A DNA stretch of 64,000 nucleotides. It comes from Plazaster borealis (taxonomy: Eukaryota; Echinodermata; Asteroidea; Forcipulatida; Labidiasteridae). The stretch covers positions 1,674,001-1,738,000 of the forward strand of contig CM037467.1 in NCBI GenBank assembly GCA_021014325.1, given 5' to 3'. The notes beneath the pieces are model-generated. The model worked only from the letters and a program-made list of their open reading frames with translations. It ran no database searches and was not told where the DNA came from. Made by a program: the position numbers and the translations under genes. Within the stretch, counting starts at the first letter, position 1, and every line of letters begins with the position of its first letter. Of this stretch, positions 44,539 through 55,648 are shown in pieces.

Positions 44539-47047
44539 CTTTATAAATGAAAATCAGTGCGCTTGCCATTCTACAAACAAAAAATGACTTTGACAACCTG
44601 CAAAATATTCTCGATTGAGTTTACTTTTGTTGTCCCTGACCCGCATGATTTGTCGTTGTTTTTCCCGTGTTTGGTTTTTCTTTCCTTGTTTGTTGGTTTT
44701 GTTCCCCTCCTGCAAGCTCCCCCTCACTCGTTCAATCCGTGTTGGTCCCTAGTTGTCTTTTTACCTTGCTTTTATTGTTTGTTTATATTATTTATGTAAA
44801 AAAAATCTTAAAGTGTAGTTAAACTCCGTTTATTTACATCAATCATCTCTATTTACAAAAGAAGGTACACAAACATACGGAAAGGTACAAGAACACATGC
44901 AAATGTTGAACATTTGAAAACGAAATTAAACTTAGAAGCAAATCAAAGAATAAAATTGGTGGGCATTTTAAAATAATGAAAACAGAACAAAAACTAACTG
45001 CACAATATTACTCATATATCAAACAGAAGACTTTTTTCCACTATGTATTACATGTTATTATTTTTCTAGGACCTACTCATTTATATTTTTACAATTGTTA
45101 ACATTTATGTTTTTTTGTTTGGATTACTTCTTTATTCATCCTGTACTTGTTTCTTTTAAATTTTTGTATGGTTTGTCTAGGTCAAATAAATAATAATAAT
45201 ATTAATGATAATAATAATAATAACTATAATAAATTCACCATTTCTGCAATTATAACTGAGTATGATTTTACATTAATTTACAAATAACAACACCTCGATC
45301 AACCTTTTCCCTTTGGAAAGTAAAATACCATTTCAGCCGAACACAAGGGAAACTTATGTGGTAGAGTAATAGTAAATTTTAAATGAGCGAAGAGTAACCC
45401 AAGCAGGTGTATGAATCCTATGAACGATTTAAAATAATAATAATATAAATTAAATATCTAGTCGAAACAAGTTCGTGTAAATGCGGCACACCTTCGATAC
45501 TGAAATGGTGTAATTCTAAGATCATTTATCACTATTGTGAACGCTGATTAATGCTCCACATTGAAATATAATAAGCCAGACGAAAGAAAACTAATAAATA
45601 AATAAAGTCATGCATAATTTGTTTCATCGAGTTGAACCGCAGAAATTATTTCCATGAAACGAGAGACCTGCCAAAGTATGATGTCATACAAAATGCCACA
45701 TCCGAAATTGCACGCTCTAGTTCATTTTGAATAAAATAATAGCAGAAACAAATAAGATTAATTGCTACTTGTGATTTATATTATTAATTGACTCGTACAC
45801 ATCTTAACGCCCAATTAGCAACAAATACAATACGAGATTATATATCAGCCCAATATATTGTTTGAAAGGTTACATAAGCTATTTCACAACTTGCCGGCCA
45901 TTCAGAATAGTCAATGTTAAAAATTTGACAATGGTATTAACAAATTTAAAAATACTAAAAGCACTGTGAGTTATTTGGAGTAAAACAGCAAGGTATTTGC
46001 AGGTCGAGGATGCTTAACAGTATAGGTGAAGTGATCTACCAGACCAGGGGCTTATAAATGTTTTCTATAAAGTGAATTTGTGAAGGAAGATCAACCTTAG
46101 ATGATAGTATCTCTAATAGAGGCTGGTAGTTCTTCACATAATCTAGGAAATCTGTGAGCAAGATAATTTGGACCAATCCCCTTTGATGGCAAAACCTAGC
46201 AACTTCAGTGTGTCTACAATTAATGTGAACCAAATAGGCCCATATCAGGTATACCTGTAAGAACAAAGCAAGATCCCCACCCCCATCCCCTAACCCCACC
46301 CCCCCCCCCAAAAAAAAGGATTGTCTGCAAAAATTGATGTGGAAATTTGAAGTTGTGTGTAAGTAAAACGTTCGCAGGTCGTGCTTGGGTGAGCAGCGAA
46401 TATTCTGCAGTTACTAGTTATTACGTGTTCCGCATCGCTACGCGTCCTCTCAATTATCTTGTCTCCCGCTGAAGGGGCCGAGAAATTGGCTCTTAGGTTT
46501 TTATGAGATGTTTAGGTTCTTTTTTGAGAGCGAGGCTGATGGACGAAAAACCGTGGATGTATCTTCCGTCACAACGAATGACTTGAAGCGCCACGGGGGA
46601 CCCATATAAAGCATAGGGCGGGATACGGTGCAGACGTGCTCCCGTGTTATGAACAAAAAAGAGAGTCTTTTTTAACAACGAAGCTAATTACTGACTATAC
46701 ACAAGGGAGAGGGTTTTTTTGCGTGTGAATTATTCAGCAACAAAAAAAGGGGGGAAAGTGTGAGAATCTGGCTGAGGCGTTGCCGTGGACGATCCATCTT
46801 GGCGTAAATGAGTCATTTTTTCGGCGGGAAGAATCCATTGTTCGTCGGTGGGGGGATGACTCACGACAAAGACAAAGAACCAACGCGAGATGACTGAATA
46901 ATCTCGCGGGACTTTGGGTTTCTTGTTTTTTTCCGTGGTGTTGTCTTTAGATGTTTGGCAGAAACACATAGTGGGGGAAAGTTAAGTCTGTAATTGGACT
47001 ATCTTGTTTCTTGTTGCTTCTCGGTGGTTAACTGTGCCACTTACTGT
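44539..47047. other. 2.5 kb mostly unassigned
   Basis: AT-rich to 46 kb, with a GTCTAGGTCAAATAAATAAT + ATAATAAT tail (45175-45240) that looks like a retroelement 3' end, and a C-rich tract at 46278-46310. GC-richer at 46370-46980. No gene recognised. Confidence 0.4.
46809..46863. promoter_or_regulatory. pair of AP-1 sites
   Basis: TGAGTCA at 46809-46815 and TGACTCA at 46856-46862, both perfect TRE matches, in a repeat-free GC-rich stretch that also has GGCGGGAA. Confidence 0.3.
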
Positions 47048-47341
47048 CAGATTGGTCCAGTGGTTAGACTGCATGACTTGCAATCACATGGTTGTGGGCT
47101 CGAATCCTACCAAGTTGACCGCTGGTTTCACAATAACTAGAAAAAGTATTGTCGTCTAGTTACTAAAGCACAATGTTTTGATTTGTGCAATTCATAATCA
47201 TAGACGTTAAACCAATGTTTGTATGAGAGAGATTGGCTGTTGCCAGCTTGGTGTTTATATGTCCCCTTGTTGGAGTTTGCCGAATTCCCTTGACGGGAAG
47301 ATCATCTAAACAAACAAACAAACAAACAAACAAACAAACAG
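47048..47341 (+). mobile_element. S2 tRNA-derived SINE, full length
   Basis: GGTCCAGTGGTTAGACTGCA (A box), GTGGGCTCGAATCCTACCAA (B box), body to GTTGGAGTTTGCCGAATTCC, and an (AAAC)n tail of about eight units at 47311-47341. The tail shows where reverse transcription started. Confidence 0.85.
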
Positions 47342-47477
47342 ATTGTCTTGTCTCATGACATGCCGACTGCTCAGTTTGTATGCACGTGTTTGCTAAATCC
47401 GTTTGTTGGTTGACATATCTACCCGTTACACACGAGCTCTATTTAACCCATGATTTGTTGTGTTACACGTTCCATGC

Positions 47478-47584
47478 AAGATACAACTTTGTAAAGTGTG
47501 GAACTCGACACAACTTTTAGCATTTTATGCAAGTAGGCCTAATTTCGGTAGTCGTTGACCAGAGTATGAGGCTAAACGCAACTC
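47478..47584 (-). repeat. 107-bp dispersed repeat, copy 1
   Basis: Its reverse complement matches 47860-47968 at about 90 percent, including GAGTTGCGTTTAG and GAGTTCCACACTTTAC. Function unknown. Confidence 0.82.
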
Positions 47585-47717
47585 GCTTCCCAAGTCGAAA
47601 ACCAGCTCCCCTGCGGTTAACAACACCCCGCTAATCAGCTAAAGTGTAGCCTCGTTGTTTTGTTAGGAACACACCCTATCTAACCCCCCATCCACGAACA
47701 TATCTACCCGCTCATCT

Positions 47718-48030
47718 GGGCCCAAATTCATAGAGCTGCTTAAGCACAAAGAGTATAGCTAAGCACAATAAAATTATGCTTACCAAAATAAGGTTACCAG
47801 CCAAAATACCATATAACATGTACTATCTGTGGCTGGTATCCTGCTTATTTTTGCTAAGCGAGTTGCGTTTAGTCTCATACACTGGTCAAGGACTGCCGAA
47901 ACTTAGGCCTACTTGCATAAAATTCTAAAAGTTGTCGAGTTCCACACTTTACTAAGTTGTATCTTTTCTGCTAAGCAGAAATTGTTTAAGCAGTATTTTC
48001 TGCTTAAAGCAGCTCTATGAAGTTGGGCCC
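47718..48030. mobile_element. P-family MITE, interrupted
   Basis: GGGCCCAAATTCATAGAGCT to AGCTCTATGAAGTTGGGCCC. Same subtype as 30507-30698, lengthened by the 109-bp insertion at 47860-47968. Confidence 0.86.
47860..47968 (+). mobile_element. 109-bp insertion, copy 2, with 8-bp duplication
   Basis: Flanked by TGCTAAGC at 47852-47859 and 47969-47976; uninterrupted P copies have one. Inverted relative to copy 1. No clear terminal inverted repeats, so the class is uncertain. Confidence 0.75.
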
Positions 48031-48603
48031 ACAGATCAAACAATCTCAACCAATTTCCCTATCTCAACCTATACCACTGCTCCTAAAGGCACTTCAAACC
48101 AAAACCCCACAGCCGAGTGTCATTTTTTACCGGTAACATTTCCGCCGAGTTTTCCCCCCTATACGTCTCGTGTCACTCAAGTCAACGACACTTTCAGTCC
48201 ATTTCCGAGGCTCTTATGATGGCTTCGTTCGATAATAATTAACCGGTTTGGAAGTGGTGTCCGACTGCTAGGAGAGACACACAACGAAGGTCTGGCGACC
48301 GGCGGAAACCAATTCCAATCGAGGGCTTTTGATTAGTTGAGATTAATGACTTAGTGGTTTGACGGATGGAGTCAACATAATTATCGAGGCCAACTTGTTA
48401 GTGGCATTGCAATGAATTTCATCACTGATTCGACTGTTGTGAACCCGAAACGATTTCGATACAAATTAATTCCCGTTCCATGTGTATTTGCTTTTCTCTC
48501 GACAAACTACAGTAAACTTAGGTCATTGTTTTGTATTTCAAAGGGTGTGGTTATTTGTGTTTACCTCTCAAATTAAATTGGACTATTCTTCTTAGGAAGT
48601 GGA
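48031..48603. other. repeat-free segment upstream of NeuroD
   Basis: Contains TAAT-type homeodomain words (GATAATAATTAACC, GAGATTAATGAC). Candidate regulatory DNA by position only. Confidence 0.3.
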
Positions 48604-48648
48604 TACACTGCAAAAACTGGGGTGTGGAAATTGACACCATGCGTGTTA
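48604..48648. mobile_element. X-family left end, solitary
   Basis: TACACTGCAAAAACTGGGGT followed by GTGGAAATTGACACCATGCG matches the left end of 3240-3865. No partner end nearby. Confidence 0.6.
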
Positions 48649-50414
48649 TCGCATACAGACGATGTAACTTTTCCCAAGCATCCATTTTGGCAAAATTGTT
48701 CGACGATCAAGTATCATTTAGGCCTTCATATCATGCGTACAACAGTACTAGCAACTGACGGTATTCCTATACCCTTTAAAAAGTGCGCGCCCTTTTTTTT
48801 AATTTGATAATTTTGGTCCGGGTGGAAAACACTTAAGTATTGAATTGCTGTGCGCTTCAGTTTTTTTTTCCCTTGTGATGGATGACGCTTATATGATGTG
48901 AAGTTAATCATTTTGTTTTGATTAATGGTTGCAAAAACATTTATAATTGAAGAAACCGTTCATGGACAGTGAATGTTTGGCCGCTAATGGGATCAAAGTT
49001 GGTTAATTTTAGTGGCAGACTTCACGGCAACTTATGTAAAAAAGGTGTCGCCATTAAGTTACGCTCTATTAGGGTGGGTAACATTCTTTTTTTGATCATA
49101 CTTTCAGGAGAAATGTTGAAACAGATGTGTAGACCAACCCCTCCCCTCCCCACAAACAAAAAAACACACACACACAACAACAACACAACAAAATAATACC
49201 GAACAAGTGAAGACAAACCGCGCACACAAAAATTGGTTTTAATCATATTAGAAAAGTTCCCGCGGAAATTGATCCAAGCATTCTTCCACGTTATCAAATT
49301 GGACTACTACCAAAAATGTACAATACATTCAAACAACTCCAATAATTTAATAGAATAACTACAAGGCAACAAATTGAGTCGATAAGATACTGTGTAACAA
49401 TCCTGTCCCAAGAGTGATTGAACCTTTGGTACCTTTCAACTGTAATTCCTCGGACACCGTTTCGAGAAAGAAAAAAATGATAAGCTTCATGTTGAACAAC
49501 GCTCGTCTGCCTATAAACGAGAGTTTACTCAAACAGTTACTACCAGAGAAAAGGAAGATTGCGTGTATCTAAAAACGCTGCCTGTGGAGGACAACTCTAT
49601 ACCAACACTATAACCTAGCAACTGCGGTTGCCTAGAACTCCCCCTTTAGCAACAGAACGTCAATTAGTCAGTGTGATGACTTCCACTTGCAATCTTTGTC
49701 TCCAGTAACACCGACTTTCCACCCGATGTATCCAGCTTGGTTTCTCGCCTCCAGTTCGGGGTGTAGAGACGCAAAAAAGGGAACTCGTTGTTGTTGTAGT
49801 GTGTGTGTGTGTGGTGGTGGTTTTTTTAATGGAGCCCAGAGCCTATAAATTGTGGCGGGAACGACCCTATTAGCGGGGTCTAGTGACAGATGGGACAGTA
49901 TATAGAGAGGTATAATGATGAGGCAAGGATGCGTTTACTGTGTCATCGGATGTGTTTCTTTTGTTGCTCCTTCTGCTGTGGATGCAGGATGAAGCAATTG
50001 TGTTCGGACATCGGTCGGTCATATCAAATATTTCGCTCACATTCTGTGTCTCTGTGAAATCTTACTGTGCATTGAAACCACTGACTTAAAATCTCAAAAT
50101 ATTATTTTCGAGTAAAATGTCGTCAGTGAGATTTGACACGCAAATTACACGCAGTAGGCCACTTATAATGGAAGCACACTTTAATAAGAAAAGTTATTTT
50201 AATTGAGCAAATTTGTTGCTATTGTTTTCAGCATTTGAAAAGAAAAAGGGATACCTGCTAATATCAGGCATTTAATTCTTCAAACTTGAGTCTGATTTTT
50301 GATTTTTTGCCCTTGGAAAAAAAAATCTGGAAAACTGTGATTAAATAGCCTGAAAAGTCTACACTACACTGTATATAGACATGTAGGTCAGCCCTTGTAC
50401 CATGTAGTGTTCTT
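48649..50414. other. unassigned upstream region with promoter-like words
   Basis: Contains an RFX-like palindrome CCTAGCAACTGCGGTTGCCT at 49614-49633, TATAAAT at 49845 with GGCGGGAA just after, and CAGATG near 49887. No exon proven. Confidence 0.35.
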
Positions 50415-50510
50415 AAACTTTCACAGGTTAGTTTTATGGTATATATCTACAACTATAGGATTGAAACAAACAGTGGGTTCCAATTACCAAACGTATACAA
50501 TCCCTGTAAG
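50415..50510. mobile_element. B-family right-end fragment
   Basis: CTTTCACAGGTTAGTTTTAT, GATTGAAACAAACAGTGGGT, ACCAAACGTATACAATCCCT. About 100 bp of the terminus only. Confidence 0.7.
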
Positions 50511-50939
50511 AACCTGAAAGTTCACACTGTCGTTTTGTGCTTGTGTCGGATTTGATAAAGATACCCAAATGGTCGCTGCGATATCGGCAGGGTACCCGCG
50601 AAGTTACTCCCCCTAAAACCGTTGATTCATTTCACAGGACACGTTATAATAATTATTATGTACGTTGATTATGAAATGGGCCAATTGGATCTAACGATCC
50701 ATTTCAACGTTAGAATTAATACCCCAAACCTAATGATGCGGTCAAACAAGCTTTAAACTAGCACATGTTTGTTTCTCTCCATGTCTGTGGTTGTTGCATT
50801 GAGTAGGAATTCATTTACAGATGTAAGTACTAATCACATCACCAAACTGGATTGTTTGATAAGAGCCGCTGGCGCTACTTACTTAAAACACAGAAAATTT
50901 ATTTTACGACTTGTCTGGGAAAAAACTTAATAAATAGCG
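50511..50939. other. unassigned non-coding DNA
   Basis: A consensus splice-donor word ATGTAAGTAC lies at 50821-50830. No gene recognised. Confidence 0.35.
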
Positions 50940-51132
50940 TTGTTGTTGTTGTTGTTGTCGGTGGTGGTGGTGTTGTTGTTGTTGTTCTTGTTCTTGTTGT
51001 TGTTCTTGTTCTTGTTGTTGTTCTTGTTCTTGTTCTTGTTCTTGTTGTTCTTGTTGAAGCTGTTCTTGTTCTTGTTGGTTTTGGTAATGACGTTGATTGT
51101 GTTGATGTTAGTTGTTGTTGTTCTTTTAGGGT

Positions 51133-51180
<48 letters not shown>

Positions 51181-51365
51181 TTGTTGTTCTTGTTCTTCTT
51201 GTTCTTCTAGTTGTTCTTTTGTTGTTCTTGTTCTTTGTTCTTGTAAGTTGTTGTTGTTCTTGTTCTTGTTGATGCTGTTCTTGTTCTTGTTGGTTTGGTA
51301 ATGACGTTGTTTGTGTTGCTGTTGTCGTCGTCGTCTTTGCTGTCGTTGTCGTCGTCGTCTTAGTT
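50940..51365. repeat. TTG/TTC trinucleotide repeat
   Basis: Over 400 bp of TTGTTGTTG and TTCTTGTTC units. The 149-aa and 110-aa frames across it (poly-Val/Leu/Cys) are artefacts. Confidence 0.93.
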
Positions 51366-52274
51366 GTTGTCGGTGGTGGTGGGGGATGGTGCTGGTGTGT
51401 TTCTCATTCTCGTTTTCGTCTTTGTTTATAAATCAATAAGTATCGACGTTGTCGTTGTTGTTTTCACTGATTCTAATTTACACTATGTATCATTTTAATA
51501 CAGAGAAAATGAGTACTCAGATATCAGGAATATTTCAAAGTACTCGGTATACAGCCGCAGCTGTGGCTCGGTGTTGTTACAATTATTCAGTTCCTGCACA
51601 GACTACTGTAACAATGGACACGGGCACATAATTAACGTTGAGAATATCATTTCTGACCATGTTATTTTCCAACTGTTGTTTAATTTACAGTTACAGAGTA
51701 AAAGTGCATTTTGGTAGTATGTTGGGACGCAGCGAACGGACACCCTTTTATAAACTACACGTAGCTATTATTCCCCTTCACTAAAACAAGACCACGCTCG
51801 AACTTGACAAAGGTTGTTCTCACAAACCTCTCTTTTCACCCACGGTAAATCAAAACATTCAATACATGCCATGGAACAATGTATACAGTGCATATTGGAC
51901 CTCACATCTCAATAATGAACGAAGTGGCAACAAAATGCCCTAATAGGTCTCATGTGGACTGGACAATTTAATATTTCATGGCAGTAAATTTAACGTGTAT
52001 ATGCTTGACTGGCACTCCGTAGCTCGTTAATTAAAACAATTCCCTTACCGACAAATATGAACTGAGTGTTACGTCTTACATAACCATTGCCAAAGGCTGC
52101 GATGTCAGAAGTCTCAGGGCCGACCGCTAGCCAATTATGGCCAAACGGGAATGGGTGTAACTAAATTAACATTGATCATGTCTTGGTAATTAGTGGTTGA
52201 AAATACAGGACAATAAGCCTGTGTTACATAACTGAATATATCGTCGTATATTAATCAATGGAAACAAATATATA
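51366..52274. other. unassigned, about 1-1.9 kb upstream of NeuroD
   Basis: No repeat recognised. Contains CCAATTATGG and GTAATTAGTGG homeodomain words at 52130-52200. Candidate regulatory DNA by position. Confidence 0.35.
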
Positions 52275-52402
52275 TAAAAAATTATTGTTATTATTATTTT
52301 CTGGTTTATTTATTTATTTTTTTTGTGATGGCATGTACGCAAGGAAATTGTCCTCTGTAGTAGGACCAATAAACTGAATTGAATTGAATTGAATTGAATT
52401 AA
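52275..52402 (+). mobile_element. probable LINE 3' end with (GAATT)n tail
   Basis: GTACGCAAGGAAATTGTCCT, AGGACCAATAAACTGAATT, then four more GAATT units. A pentanucleotide tail after AATAAA-type sequence is usual for non-LTR retrotransposon 3' ends. Confidence 0.55.
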
Positions 52403-53244
52403 AACAATGCATTTGTAGCTGTGGTGCTAAATTGCTACAAAGTTTCCTAGTGAAAAATGATACAATGTAGCCCTACATTAAATTTCTTCTCAAAAAATAC
52501 TTACGGATTTACACATGAAACTAAAACACAACCAGAAAACAAACACATAGCATATATTTTAAAAAGAGAAATTTATACTTGGTTCAAAATACTGACTAAG
52601 TAAGGTGTCGGACTATTTTTTGTTTATGTTTGTTTTGCAATTATTTTCGAAAAGATTGTTACTGTTTCTTAATTGATATTGCACGCTACAACCTCATGTC
52701 TTTGGTAACCACTGACGGAACACGTCGGAATCTTTCAGATATAAATGAAAGCAATACAAATACGTATATATACAAGAAGAAGAAGAAGAAAAATAAGAAG
52801 GTTTTGTTGTATTAGTTTTGTTTATGTATTGCAATTTGTTTAACATAACGTCATGCATCATATTAAAATAATCGCTTGATTACAGTAAACAGCTTTATGA
52901 ATACATAAACGAAGGCATAGTTAAATATGTAAACAAAAAAATAGAAAAATATAAATATCAATTACCAAACATGTTTATAAACTAGAACTTCGCTGAACGT
53001 AATTTAGACAAATACCAGTTTTCTTGAATATTATCGAATTAAATTCTGTCACCTTTTAGAATATAGTATTTGAATCTCGTCTCATTTATAAGGTCTGCGA
53101 AGGCTAAAACAAAACCAATCATCCAAGGGTAATTACAAGTCGAGGCTTAAAGTTCTCATTGTTTCATATCAAGGGTTTGTATGCGATTAACCTCTGTATA
53201 GAGTTTTGATTGTACGATTTCTGAAATTATGCAAAACTACACTT
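52403..53244. other. presumed intron or 5' flank of NeuroD
   Basis: AT-rich, no repeat or exon recognised; a short GAA tract near 52770. Confidence 0.4.
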
Positions 53245-53258
53245 TCTTTCTTCAACAG
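53245..53258 (+). other. splice acceptor upstream of NeuroD coding exon
   Basis: CTTTCTTTCTTCAACAG: pyrimidine tract followed by CAG ending at 53258, 15 bp before the preferred ATG. Vertebrate NeuroD genes likewise have a non-coding first exon and one coding exon. Confidence 0.55.
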
Positions 53259-53273
53259 TTTTTTAATAACGTC

Positions 53274-54431
53274 ATGCCAACGCTGATCACAAGCAAGCCT
53301 TTACGAGATCAACAAGTGACGTCATCATTCACGGAAACCCTGAACACAATGCTCCTGGAGGACGATATAGATACCGGGGACGAGGCCACAGACGACGTCA
53401 ACGATGACGTCAACGATGACGTCAGCCACATCAATGACTCGTCGTCGTCGAAAAGTAAGAGCTCCAAGTCGAGAAAACGCCAGAAGGGTCTGGATGAGAA
53501 CGGTGAGAAGCCCCCACCAAAGAAACGAGGTCCAAAGAAAAAGAAAATGACCAAAGCGAGGGTACAGAAGTTCAAGATGAGACGCGTGAAGGCCAACACT
53601 CGCGAGAGGAACCGCATGCACGGACTAAACGACGCCCTCGACCGGCTTCGACGGGTCGTCCCTTGTTATTCCAAAACTCAGAAACTCTCCAAGATCGAGA
53701 CGCTGCGATTGGCCAAGAACTACATCACTGCGTTGGCTGATATCTTGAAGACCGGTTCGGTGCCAGACACCGTTGCGTTTGCGCAGACTCTGTCAAAAGG
53801 GCTTTCACAGCCGACTACGAACCTCGTTGCGGGCGCTATGCAACTCAACCCGCGCACTTTGCTGCCGGAGGAGAGTCGGAGCAGTTACAGTGTCTGGCCA
53901 CAGAGGGCGCAGTACGACTCGTCGTACTACGATGGTAACGGATGCAGTTACGCAGAAAACTCCGGGGACACTTCCGTGGATGAGAACTACAACACGGCTA
54001 ACTTCTCCGGACCGGACATCACAAGGCTCCCACAGGATGACAGCATGTACGGAGATGTGTCTAATGGATACGGACGCCATTTTGAAAACATGCCCGCCAC
54101 CAACGGTCCTCAGCCGAGAAACACAAACTATCACTGCCAATATATCACCCACCAAAACCACATCCAGCAGCAGCATCAAACACACCCTCATGCAAGAATG
54201 GACTGCGCCAACGAACCACCGACTGATGACGTCTATCCAGCCGTTGGGTATACGTCACAAAATACCCGTATGTACACTTACGGAAGTCCTGTTGGAGCTT
54301 CCGGAAATGGCGGACAAGGAGGCAATATGGGTAATACATATTCCCCGGGCGGTGACCATTACGTTTCATCAACTATTTGTGACAAAGATCTCGATATACT
54401 CGGATGTGGGACAAATATATTTCATGGATGA
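53274..54431 (+). CDS. neurod: NeuroD-family bHLH transcription factor
   Basis: Neurogenic bHLH factor; family members act in the nucleus as heterodimers with E proteins on CANNTG E-boxes and drive neuronal and neuroendocrine differentiation. 385 aa from the ATG at 53274. In order: acidic Asp-rich stretch (30-51), Ser/Lys-rich stretch (56-69), basic [12 protein letters not shown] (85-96, likely nuclear localisation), basic region [10 protein letters not shown] (106-115, with the E-box-contacting Glu at 111), helix 1 (116-130), loop CYSKTQ, helix 2 (137-158), the NeuroD-type extension [13 protein letters not shown] (175-187), QLNPRT(L)LPE, a His/Gln-rich stretch, and a C-terminal IFHG like the IFHD of vertebrate NeuroD. 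MHGLN in helix 1 separates it from neurogenins (MHNLN). An in-frame ATG at 53229 lies upstream of a likely splice acceptor, so I take 53274. Single coding exon. ATTAAA at 54547 could be the poly(A) signal. A long +2 frame overlaps but is a shadow. Confidence 0.96.
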   Translation: MPTLITSKPLRDQQVTSSFTETLNTMLLEDDIDTGDEATDDVNDDVNDDVSHINDSSSSKSKSSKSRKRQKGLDENGEKPPPKKRGPKKKKMTKARVQKFKMRRVKANTRERNRMHGLNDALDRLRRVVPCYSKTQKLSKIETLRLAKNYITALADILKTGSVPDTVAFAQTLSKGLSQPTTNLVAGAMQLNPRTLLPEESRSSYSVWPQRAQYDSSYYDGNGCSYAENSGDTSVDENYNTANFSGPDITRLPQDDSMYGDVSNGYGRHFENMPATNGPQPRNTNYHCQYITHQNHIQQQHQTHPHARMDCANEPPTDDVYPAVGYTSQNTRMYTYGSPVGASGNGGQGGNMGNTYSPGGDHYVSSTICDKDLDILGCGTNIFHG

Positions 54432-54646
54432 ATTTTTTTTTGTTGCTGCAAGTTATTATCAGCGACTTCGAACTTTATTGACATATGATTATTGGCAATT
54501 TCACTAGATGATATAAAATTTCCAGTTTAGAGCTGAACCTTACATCATTAAATATCGAAATATCGATGGATGGCTCCATAAGACCTTAATCTCTTCGAGC
54601 TCCTTGTCCTCCAGCGAAAAAGAAAACAAAAAGAGGAAAAGTTACG

Positions 54647-55046
54647 TTAAAGGGCAGGGTATACTTTTGGTAATTACTCCACAAGATAATGACCATAAAA
54701 ACTTACTTGGTAAAGAGTAGGCTGATGGAGAGCTGTTGGTTCTATAAAACAATGTATTAGAAACGACCCCCTTTGAAGTAATGTAGTTTTAGAGAGGTAA
54801 TTTTCACTCCACAAATTTGAATCTGAGAAAGGCTTCAGGCATGAAGCCTTTCTCAGGCGTCTGAAAGCGCACAATATTCTATGCAACAAGGGTGTGGGTT
54901 TTTTCATTCATTATTTTCTTGCAACTCGATGATCAATTGAGCCCAAATTTTCACAGGTTTGTTATTTTATGCATATGTTGGGATACACCTAGTGAAGACA
55001 CTGGTCTTTGACGTTAAATTTTACCAAAAGTATACCCTGCCTTTAA
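54647..55046. mobile_element. A-c TTAA MITE downstream of NeuroD
   Basis: TTAAAGGGCAGGGTATAC to GTATACCCTGCCTTTAA, with central GGCTTCAGGCATGAAGCC. Lies 216 bp after the NeuroD stop, so it may fall in the 3' UTR. Confidence 0.86.
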
Positions 55047-55648
55047 TTGAACAACAATACAAAGGCTGCACTATATAAAGGTCTTAATGTGCCATTTATT
55101 GAGAAAAGAGATAAAGTGGCCCAGTAAATTTTACATTTCGATAAATTGTTTATTGGTATTTATTCAATTCATATTGGGATGTGCTTTGACAATTTTGAAT
55201 TACATTTTAACTTCCTTAAAATAAGAAGTGCAATTGGTACAACCGTTTTCAATCAAGAATTCTCGGCCTGTATTTTGACGCAATTTTCAGAGGTTTTCCC
55301 CCACACTGACTCACCAATATTGGTAATGTTATTCATGCATCGATGAACATTGGGAATTCTGTTGTCTTAAACAGCGCCCCCATGTGCTCGAAATTCAGGA
55401 CCTTAAAACCTTCCAGCGAGGGACTTGTTTGGTTGCAACGACCCTGTGGTACGTCGTCAACAGAAACGAAACTATAGGACGAGGAGAGAGCCCTTGAGAT
55501 GGGCTTTCCAATGGTATAAAATCCAGCATTATTCTGAGGGTGATTTGGCTGTCCTTATGCTTTACGCACATGTTGACAAGCTTTTTCCATAGGATAAGAG
55601 GGTTTGTTTTGCATTTTTTCAACGACCTTTTTTTCTTTATTTAAGTGT
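55047..55648. other. unassigned non-coding DNA
   Basis: Between the two genes; no repeat or exon recognised. Confidence 0.4.

Noticed and set aside
50852..51301. 149-aa Val/Leu/Cys-rich frame
   Set aside because: Translation of a TTG/TTC simple repeat.
53229..53273. Upstream in-frame ATG as the NeuroD start
   Set aside because: A pyrimidine tract and CAG acceptor lie between it and the next ATG, so these bases are likely intronic; kept as the alternative start.
53309..53621. Antisense frames of ~100 aa across NeuroD
   Set aside because: Low-complexity reflection of the Asp/Lys/Ser codons on the other strand.
53773..54507. 244-aa frame overlapping NeuroD in another frame
   Set aside because: Shadow of the NeuroD coding exon: no domain, and the bHLH frame is unambiguous.
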